Positions 55,601 to 64,000 of a stretch of DNA of 64,000 nt are shown here, in pieces; positions within the stretch are counted from its first letter, which is position 1; each line of letters opens with the position of its first letter. The stretch covers positions 139,045,602 to 139,109,601 of the forward strand of contig NC_086247.1 in assembly GCF_021018805.1 (NCBI RefSeq). Reading direction: 5' to 3'. The DNA is from Prinia subflava. Its lineage: Eukaryota; Chordata; Aves; Passeriformes; Cisticolidae. The notes under the pieces were generated by a model, which searched no databases, was not told where the DNA came from, and saw nothing but the letters and a program-made list of their open reading frames with translations. A program made the translations under genes and the position numbers.

Positions 55601-58600
55601 GCTAGGATAGTGAAGTTAGGAGCACTCACTTTGCCCCAGCAGACATTCAGTCATTAAGTGGGAAAAAGCCCCAAGCAATTTGAGCAGTGCAATGATAAAA
55701 GCTATGAACAGCTGCTGAAAGTGTTCATGAACCAGGAGTATCTTTACATGAAGAACTAAAACAGCAATAAGACCCGGTTTGATTAAATGGTTGGATTCAG
55801 GAAAGCAGGTCACCTCCTGGAAAGCAGCTTATGTACGTGTGAGATGATTCAGGCTATCTCTGAAGAGGGAAAATATGCAACAGCTTCCTGGCTAAAGCAC
55901 AGGCCACCCCAGTCCCAAATAAGGCCACAGACTTTCAGTGACCCTTGTCATCGCTCCTTCAGGCCCTGTGCTCTCAGGGAATACTAATGCTCCTCTGCCT
56001 GGTCTCTGCTTCCAAAGCTAAAATGCACACACACACATGCACACGCACATGCAAACAATTCCCAAATTGCTAAGATTCATTCACCTACACAAAAGCAATT
56101 TCAAACGTGAAATTCAAAGGTGGCGAACCTTTCCAGTCTTCGTCAGATCATGCCCAGTACTTCATTTCTGAGGTAGCACAGTGACCAAAACCTCTGATTG
56201 AGACTATAAGCACTTGGCATCTGAAAATCAAGACGTCCATTTTTGTCTCAATCTTCAAATAATTGCTTGGAAATAATACTCAATGATCTCCCCTGAGGAC
56301 CTAAGGGCACCCTGCAAGTCACTGTAGGAAATGGAAACCTTCAAGCCCCTGTGACTGCATGGGTCAGCTGGCGACTGCTGCTGATCCTGCCCGTGTGACC
56401 AGGTGAGCTAGAAAAAGCAAAGCTATTTGCCACCTCATGTTTTGTCACTGTGACTTGTGAGAGGTGGGATCTTATGGCCTGGGTGATTTCTTTGCAAAAT
56501 AGCTAGCAGGGAGCCTGGATACACATCCTGGCTCATATCTGCTTTTACTGTAATTTGGCCCAAGCAGTCAAAAGCAAATGAGGGAGGATGTAGCAATAAT
56601 ATGGGGAAAGCTGGAGAGGCTGGAAATATGTGCAGGAAATAATTGAATTAGATGTGCCTAGGAAAACCAAAGTTGATGTATTTGGGAAAACAGTCTGAAA
56701 CACTACTGCTCAATAGGACACAGAAATCTGGAAAGCAGGAACATCAGTTAGCAGATACTACTTCACTGTGGGCCAGGACAGGTCCGTGTGATTTGGGGCT
56801 GCCCACTGAGGTATCTTAGTGCAGAGTGGGGTGTGCTGGGGCTGCAGCAGGACTGCTGCCATCATTACAGTACACCCCAGGCTCAGGGTGATGCAGACAG
56901 GCTGAAGGCTTTCAGAGAGCATCAGATGAAAGGTGGGAGGGAACCGCTGGATGAGGAAAGCCTGAAAGAATTCGCACAAACAACTTTTCCAAATAGTGAC
57001 TAAAGGAGGAGGATATGATAACCCTCTGCAAGTATTTGAATGTTATAAACACCATGTGTGGCTCATGTGGGATTAGATTAGATGATATGGGATAAATGTA
57101 AAATGTGTTTTATTCAAGGACAGAGGTACAAAGTAATAGAAGGTGATTTCCTAAAGGAAGAGTAGAAGTCTGATTGGTGTACACAAAACTGCCCCAGACA
57201 GAAAAAGAAAGCAAGGCCATGTGCTGTTGGGACAATTTGGCGAAGGAGAAGTGGCCTTTATGTTCAGGTCTTTTGTTGTGACACTTGTTCTGTAGAAAAG
57301 AAAAACTTACATTCATCACGTTGCTTAAAATCCCTACCAGAACCAAGCTGAGTACAAAAATAGGTAACAAGACTCTTATTCCGCAGTGGTGAAGAACATT
57401 GCTCATCATAATCTGGAACTTTCCTTGCTTGTACAGTGAAGGAGGTGTGACATCCTGCTTTGTGTGGGTTTTGTGGAGGATGGCCCAGAGGACATAAAAA
57501 GGGATCGTTAACTGCAGTCAGCTATCACCTATGTCACTGGCAGCATGCTGGCAGTGCAGAGGTGACTTCATCCTGCACTGCATTCTTCATGGAAATTAAC
57601 ATACACCTTACTAGAAGTCTTTGTTGGTCAGGTATCTGGTGACCAAGCTGTAATTAATTCCTGTGATTACAGTGAAAATCAGACCAGGAAAGGGTCACTC
57701 CTGTTCTACAGCTAGTTTTTCTTCACAGTAGAAGTGAGGCACAATTTTTCACCTCATGTTTATTGAGACCCTTTGGAGGCTCTCTCTTGTACAGGCATTT
57801 TAAAGGAAAAAAATCAGGGCTTGGATGCAATCCTATCACCTGCCAATTGCTCTCTCCATTCCAGTCAGTAGAAAGCTAGGCAGAAAAGGGCCTTTTTTTC
57901 CCACTGTCTCTCTCTTCCTCTCCCACTCCTCTAAATCTGTGTAATCTGTAGAGGCCAGGGTATTCAGTGCTGTTCAGACTCTGTATTTTGGCTCATTAAA
58001 ATGTCAGACTGCACACCCAGAACACTCATTCCTATTGACATCAATGGACAATGAAATTGGTGGGAGTTAGGGAAATAGAAAAAGCCCACAATTTTCTTTA
58101 TGATGAGATTGGTGATAAAAGTAGCTTTAAATTATGTTAAACTCCTCCAGTGTCACTCAGCAGAGTTGTCAGGCTGTCCAGCCTAACACAAGCACACAAC
58201 ATTTCAGTAAGTTTTCTTCTGTGACTTGGGAAGAAAACGTCTGATACTCACCTGTGCTCTGCTGATGAGCTGTGCCAAAGCTTTTGTGTTGCTGGAGATT
58301 GGTAAAACATGAGGAAAATGGATTTTGCTGGTGTGTTTCCAGGTTTTATAATGTATCACACAAACCATTTAATAAATACACAGTAAAGTGGAAAATAAAT
58401 CCCCTGAGAGAAGCCTGAGGTGATCTGAAAGCCAAGCACAAGAAAGCTGTCACTCAGCTTCTCTGGGATAAAACCCTTCCTCCCCTTGTTTTCAGACTGC
58501 AGAATTGAGTAAGCAGCTACTACAAGCTCAGTTGTCTTTTACCTGGTTGCTTCCAAACCTTATCAAAGGTATTTCTTATATGTAAGGCTGCTCACAGAAA

Positions 58601-60370
58601 TAATGCACAGCTTGAAAATAAGATTTGGTAAGAGCTAAATTACAGTTTGGAAAACTGTACTATTGTGGTCTGTCACCTTCCTCACATTTAAAAGGATTTT
58701 TGTACTTTCACATTTGGAACAATACATGCTTTGCCCATAGATGAGACTTTTATAGCCCCAAATATGTCTAATAATATTTCTAGTTTAATTCTGGAAATTA
58801 CTTTAATGAGGACTGTCTCTCTTCTAATAAACCAGTATGATAGAAGCTCATGAAATACAATCAAAAGGTTTTTCGTGTAATAAATCATTATAATATTTTA
58901 CTATGTGTAAAAGAGCTGCTCAGCATTTCTGTGTATCCCAAACATGAACTACTTTTCCAGGATACTATCAAGGAGCTGTGTTTTCCCAGAAGAAAAGCAA
59001 AGTGGTAACTTTTCTACTTCATTTCTCTTTTTGTGCTGCATCAGACAGATGTGAGGTTGGGGCTGGTGTGGGCAGTGATGCTGCTCCAGTGCAGGCATGG
59101 ACAAAGGCTCGTTAGAGAGCTCTCAAATAAGTGCTAAAAGGGGGCAGTGCATGTGTGACACATCACATTCAATTAGCATGTTAAATACTCACATGTGCAT
59201 TTCAAAGCAGTGCCAGCTGAGCAGAAAAGCAGCCTAACACAGCTTAAAAGAAACAATCATATTTGCAAACTTTTTTTTTTTTTTTCCTGAAGTTGACTGT
59301 TGTTTTTTGGACAGTAAAGGGAAATCTGGTTTTTTGGAAGCAGAAGATACATTGAAGTCCTTTATTAAATCAGCTGGCTGAACTGCAACTGCTGAAGGCT
59401 ATCGTAAGAACTTGCCAGCTTTTTTTGAAAAGCACTGTTTTGTTCTGGGCATGGTTTAGGCTATACAAGTTTATTGCAGATGCTGAACGCTACCCGTAGG
59501 GTAGGGGCACACAATTCGGCATACATCATTGCAGATTTCTGGGACACTGAAAGGCTGCCAGAACAAGTTACCTTGCTCCACCTGGACCCAAGTGAAATGG
59601 AGATTTCTCTCTTTGATTCATCAGCATCTCAGCCAGATGATCTTGGAAACTCAACTTGCCAAATTCACACAGCTTGAGAAGATTCACATTAAATCTATGG
59701 GATCTGACTGTGCTTTCCAGAGCTTCTCCTGGCATTATTCCTGTAACAATCCCTTCCTGTTCCATTGGCCCAAAAGCCTGACAAAATAAATTCTTAGAAA
59801 AGTGCCTCCCTAGTTAGAAAAGTTCCAGCCCTTTAGCTGTCACCTGGTGTGAAGCTGGCCCAGCACACACCCACTCATTTCTCTCTCTGGGGCCACCTTC
59901 ACTCGCAGGCCAAGCAGCAATGTCCTGTGCAGGCAGCAGAGGGCAAGCAGGTATCTACCTCACCTGATACTGCCTAGACACAGGCATGCTGCCACTGCAG
60001 CTTCTCCTGCCCTACAGACATTTGTAGCTGGGACATAAAGGACTCACCCTAAAAAAAACCAAAAACACAAGGAAACCAAAAAAAATCCAAACAATCCCAT
60101 CACCCCACCAAGTCTGGTGTTAGAGACACCAGAAGTTGTTTTTAAATGTAACTATGGGTGTAGGAATTGTAAAGACTTCTCCCCCAGCTCTCTGTCAGAG
60201 CATCACTGATTGGGGGAGCAGGAGTGCAGCCTCATGGGTAGGTGCTCCAGAGACCCAGGGGCAGGGAGTTAGTGCTCCTTTGGACATTATGTTCTGCCAT
60301 GCTGTATTTCCCAGTATTGTGGAGTGGCAGCCAAAAACAAAGCTGCTGCTGCCACTGGAGAAGTGGGACC
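52620..60370. other. Intergenic sequence
   Basis: No gene recognised. It includes a CA/TG-rich microsatellite-like tract at 56027-56055, a T run at 59271-59286 and an A/C-rich patch at 60050-60105. Short open frames on both strands lack conserved content. Confidence 0.65.
56027..56055. repeat. CA-rich simple repeat
   Basis: Alternating CA with TG and CG interruptions (cacacacacacatgcacac, then gcacatgcaaaca). Short and degenerate. Confidence 0.8.
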
Positions 60371-60374
60371 TGTA

Positions 60375-60621
60375 GTAACTGCACAAGGGGCAACAGTAAG
60401 AGGGAAGGTTTAGGCTGGACATCAGGATGGAAATTTTTATGATGAGGGTGGAACAGGTTGTCCAGGGAAGTTGTAGATGCCCTGTCCCCAGGAGCGTACA
60501 AGGTCAGGCTGGCTGAGGCTTTGAGCAACCTGATCTAGTGAAAGATGTCCCTGCCCATGGCAGGAGGGTTGGACTAGCTGATCTCCAGAGGTCCTTCCAA
60601 CCCAAACTGTGCTGTGATTCT
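60375..60621 (+). mobile_element. CR1 LINE 3'-end fragment (plus orientation)
   Basis: It contains the ordered avian CR1 3' landmarks aacaggttgtccaggga, gtagatgccctgtcccca, acaaggtcaggctggctgag, gcaacctgatctagtg, gttggactagctgatctcc and ggtccttccaacccaaac, ending gtgattct at the element's tail. It is 5'-truncated and diverged. Confidence 0.9.
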
Positions 60622-63298
60622 CAGAGCCACTGCAGCAGAGTGCCAGTGAGAGGGGAGCTGAGGGTGCTGGGCATATTGCAGGATTGGGCCAGGCTTAGAG
60701 ACAAGACCCTGCAAAGCGGTCTTGATCAGGCATGTTTTGGTCATTGAGTGCTGGCCATTTGGATGCAATGTACTCTAAAAATGTATTAGATATCAAGGTC
60801 CTGGCTGCTGGAAGCTGATGAAAATGAGAAGACACCTGGGGAAATCTGAGAGCAGCAAGAAAAGAGGAGGCTGGAGACAAACTGCGATTTTTAAATCCCT
60901 TTCTTCTCTACAGTTTCACAGTCGGCTGGGTTTGGCGTAAATTGACATGAAAGATCTGCTGTGTTTCCTGTTACACATGAAAAATGACATTCACACCAGT
61001 AACATCAATATTATTATAATTTTTTTAATCGGACTTCACACGTAATTTTTACTAAAAATATGTATTTTGAGATTTGTAGTTCATCTTAGCCTGGTTTTTC
61101 TCATTGAGCGTGACCAAAGTTTTGGGAAGAATGATGAGATACTTCACCTCTAGGCAATGCCCATCGCTGCCCAAAGTTAAGTCAGCAGTGCCAATGGGCC
61201 ACCTGCATCTTTAATAATGTCAAGCAGCTTCAAAACACTGACATCTGTTTGTGAAGTTTGAAGTTTAAGTGATTTCTCAGATATGCAAGTGAACGCTCTC
61301 AACCTGGAACCTTGTTTGGAAAATATTTGACATTTCTATAGCAGGCATTTGCTCACTTAGGAAAAAATTATCCAGAGAAAAGAAGGGCTTTGCTGCTTAG
61401 CCAATTCTTACACACACCACAAGTGACTTTCCCTGTCTTCTCTTTTTCTCTATGTAGAGAAAAAGAGAGGACAGGGAAACTCACTTGTGGTGTGTGTAAG
61501 AACAGGATAGTCATGTTTCTATGAGGGAGGAATACACCACTGCCATCAGTCTGCTTGTAGGCTTTTCTCTTCTGCAGGAACTCTGCTCCACTGCTCCTAC
61601 ACTGGCATATTTTGTTTTATTTTTGTTTTACAACTCACTATCAAACAGTAGAACTGGGAGGTTTTTGGTTATTTAACTAAGGATACTTTTAATTGCTCAA
61701 TAATGTAACAAATCTTGTAATGGGATTTGAATTTTTGCTCAAATACCAAAATCCCTGGCAGAAGCTCAGTACAGTATTTCTTATATTTTTAAGCTTTATA
61801 CAGTGTTTTTACAATATTTTAAAGGGTCTCATCTTTTTTTTTTTTTTTTTTTTAATGGCTTTGTGGGGATTGGGCTGTATAATATCATGACAACTTGCAT
61901 AAAATTCAGTCCAAATCAGCTGCTATTACAGAAACAAATCAAACAGGGTTGGGGGTTTTTGTTCTCTTTACTCAAAACAAGAAACAGGGCTGGAGCTGCA
62001 TTGGCTGCCAGTGAGTCAGAGGTTAACCCCAACATGTCAAATCTGCAGCTGGGTTCATCCTTCATCCCCAGGCCAAGGAGGGCATGCATGTTGCAGTCAT
62101 GCAGACTTATCTGTGCATGGAGAGAGCATGATTGCTGTGCATGGCTATATAACAAAAATACAAACCTGCCCCATACGCCAAAGCAGGGTGTTTGGTGCTG
62201 AGCTGGTTATAAAGCCGGGCTGGAATCAGCACCTTGCTCTCTCAGCAGCTCCAGCATTCAGCAGCTTGTCAAATCAGACCCTGATGTTTAACTAAATCAC
62301 AGCAGCAACCCCAGTGCAGGTCTGGGGGGAGCTCCTGTCCCTGCTGTCCCCACCATGGCTTTCCCAGCTCCAGCCCTGCCTCAGCCCCCACACATCAGCA
62401 CTGGGGAGCAGAGCCTGATATACAGCCTGCTTCAAATGCATATTTCTTCCTTATAAAAACATAAAACAAGATATTTGGCTTTTCTTACCAGAAGTTTGGG
62501 GTATAGTTAATCCACCCTATCTTGCATTTTTAATTATGTCTGCACTTAAGTATCCAAGTCTTTCACAACCCCAACATTTTTAAGATGCAGGGAAAATATT
62601 GCAGCCATTTTCACAGGGAGAGAGGCTGTGGCATAGAGCCTCTGAGTAAGTAGGCCAATTTTCAGAGAAAACCTGGAGCATGACTGAGAACAGAACCCAG
62701 ATGTGTCCAGGCTCATGCTTCATTTTAATACAGCACTAGGAACCCTCTCACTCATGATGCCAGTATAATGGTATTTCCTCTCCTGGAATGGTGTGTTCAA
62801 CTTTGGCCAGCACCTCTCTCTCTGAGAAGTCAGATAGAGAGAAGGAGAAAAAGACCAGAGAAGTACAATCAAGACAAGTTCCCTGTGCAGAGGATCTCCA
62901 TACAAGGCAAGGAAGAGGGACAGGAGCCTGTAGAGGACTGTGAGGTGCTCTGTGCCTTGTGGAGCAGTGGGCAGACCAGCGGGCTGGCAGCACGGGGCTG
63001 GGTTTCACCCAGCCACAGGATAGGAGGGCTTGGTGATGGAATTTGGAATCAGCTTGGGTCTGCTTCTACATTCTCTCTGTTCTGCAGTAAGCCATTTAAC
63101 ACTTAAGGGCTTGTCTACCAGGCTGGGGGGAACCTTGGAAGGATGTTTTAAAATGCAAGTTTAGCATGTGCCAGCTGCCTTGAGCTAACTCTCCAGGTCA
63201 GTCCAAATGCAAGGCAGAGCACTTGTGAGTGGCAATTCCAAAGGTGCTCTTAGATCTCTTGTTTACAGATAGTTTGTGACAGCATCGTGGGTATATAG
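60622..63298. other. Intergenic sequence between CR1 fragments
   Basis: Unique sequence holding the long hairpin at 61405-61502 and a T run at 61831-61852. No gene recognised; open frames at 61803-62201 and 62768-63106 have no family resemblance. Confidence 0.65.
61405..61502. repeat. Near-perfect 46-bp inverted repeat (hairpin)
   Basis: The left arm 61405-61450 (ttcttacacacaccacaagt to ctctttttctc) and right arm 61457-61502 are complementary at 44 of 46 positions around a 6-base loop (tatgta). The mismatches are one C/C (gtgaC) and one position that can pair as G-U in one orientation. No target-site duplication is visible at the ends. It could be a MITE-like element, a recent inverted duplication or a hairpin RNA; the structure is certain, the function unknown. 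Confidence 0.9.
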
Positions 63299-63726
63299 GA
63301 TCATAGAATTGTTTGGGTTGCAGGGGACCTTAAAAATCATCTAGTTCCAAACTCCCTTCCATGGGCAGGGATGCCACTCACTAAATCAGGTTGCTCAGAG
63401 CATCACCAACCTGGCCTGGAACACTTTCAGGGACTGAGAGATGGGGCATCCACGACCTCTTTGGGAACCTGTTCCAATGCTTCACCACCCTCTGAGTAAA
63501 GAATTTCTTCCTTACATCTAATCTAAATGTGCTCTCTTTCAGTTTAAAACTGAATTTTGTTTGTCCTTTGTCCTGGCACTATCTGCCCATATAAAAAGTC
63601 CCTCTCCTTCCTTTTTAGAAACCCTCTTTAGGTACTAGAAACTGGTATAAGGTCTTCCTGAAGCTTTCTCTTCTTCGGGCTGAAAAGTTCCAACTTTTTC
63701 TCCTCCTCCTTGTAGGAGAGATGCTT
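63299..63726 (-). mobile_element. CR1 LINE 3' fragment (minus orientation), interrupted by an LTR
   Basis: It begins gatcatagaattgtttggg and follows the CR1 reverse-complement order: ccatgggcagggatgcc, gatggggcatccacgacc, cctgttccaatgcttcacca, gagtaaagaatttcttcct, ctctctttcagtttaaaact, aaaagtccctctcc, ttaggtactagaaactgg and aggagagatgct. The sequence stops where an LTR begins and seems to resume at 63985 with ctccagccctctg, up to the window edge. Confidence 0.92.
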
Positions 63727-63984
63727 TGTCATAGTTTAAACCCAGATGGAAATTAAGCGGGTCACCTGTCCCAGCTATGCTCCCTCCCAGTTTCTTTTGC
63801 ATACCTCCTCACTGGCAGAGCATGAGACAAGGACAAAAAAAAGTCCTTGCCTTAGGATAAACAAGACTTAGCAAAACCCAAAACATCAGTGTGTGATCAA
63901 CACCTTTCTCATTCTGAATCCAGAACATAGGACTGTAACAGCTACTGAGGAGAAATTAATTGTACTCTACCTGTAACCAGGACA
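63727..63984. mobile_element. Solo, internally deleted avian ERV LTR inside CR1
   Basis: It starts TGTCATAGTTTAAACCCAG and ends ...ACCAGGACA (TG...CA ends). In between are segments typical of a common bird endogenous-retrovirus LTR: gggtcacctgtcccagct, ctccctcccagtttctt, ccaaaacatcagtgtgtga, and a tail with gctactgaggagaaattaat. At about 258 bp it lacks most of the central LTR, and no internal viral genes are present. I name the family from remembered resemblance only; strand is not assigned. Confidence 0.75.
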
Positions 63985-64000
63985 GAACTCCAGCCCTCTG
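63985..64000 (-). mobile_element. CR1 fragment, continuation after LTR insertion
   Basis: gaactccagccctctg resumes the CR1 sequence expected after aggagagatgct, implying that the LTR landed in an existing CR1. Cut by the window end. Confidence 0.65.

Noticed and set aside
45196..63298. A protein-coding neighbour gene downstream of SVIL
   Set aside because: I looked for exon-like open frames with paired splice sites and familiar motifs on both strands and found none. Short open frames here are at chance level.

Overview
This is a vertebrate nuclear window, almost certainly from a bird. It is occupied mainly by the 3' two-thirds of one gene, SVIL (supervillin/archvillin), read on the + strand. 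The bird call rests on CR1 LINE 3' fragments of avian type (39.8, 60.4 and 63.3 kb), an avian-type retroviral LTR nested in one of them at 63.7 kb, sparse repeats and fairly compact introns. I cannot name the species.

SVIL, 1-43897, with a 3' UTR to about 45.2 kb. I resolve 32 coding exons (the first cut by the left edge), all with GT-AG junctions and compatible phases. Together they give one uninterrupted frame of 1757 codons plus TAA, or 1731 codons without a 26-codon candidate cassette exon. Exons 1-17 (1 to about 31.9 kb) encode the C-terminal part of the largely disordered, charged region that in mammals binds F-actin and signalling and trafficking partners. Exons 17-31 (31.8-43.6 kb) encode five gelsolin/villin-like repeats. 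Exons 31-32 encode the villin-type headpiece ending in KKAKGLF. Supervillin links the actomyosin cortex to the plasma membrane and works in podosomes and invadopodia, integrin recycling and cytokinesis. The muscle form, archvillin, is costameric.

Region 45.2-64 kb is intergenic, with no protein-coding gene I can support. Its main feature is an orphan CpG island (about 51.55-52.60 kb) containing a 54-bp minisatellite of about five copies. The rest is unique sequence with a dispersed ~97-bp duplication (46.4/48.1 kb), a 39-bp tandem duplication (49.6 kb), a CA-rich tract (56.0 kb), a near-perfect 46-bp-arm hairpin (61.4 kb) and the CR1/LTR insertions.

I found no bacterial-type systems, CRISPR arrays, tRNA or rRNA genes. 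The observations most worth following up are splicing-related (a candidate cassette exon, a 35-nt microexon whose skipping gives an immediate stop, a symmetric 96-nt exon), the CpG-island minisatellite and the long hairpin.
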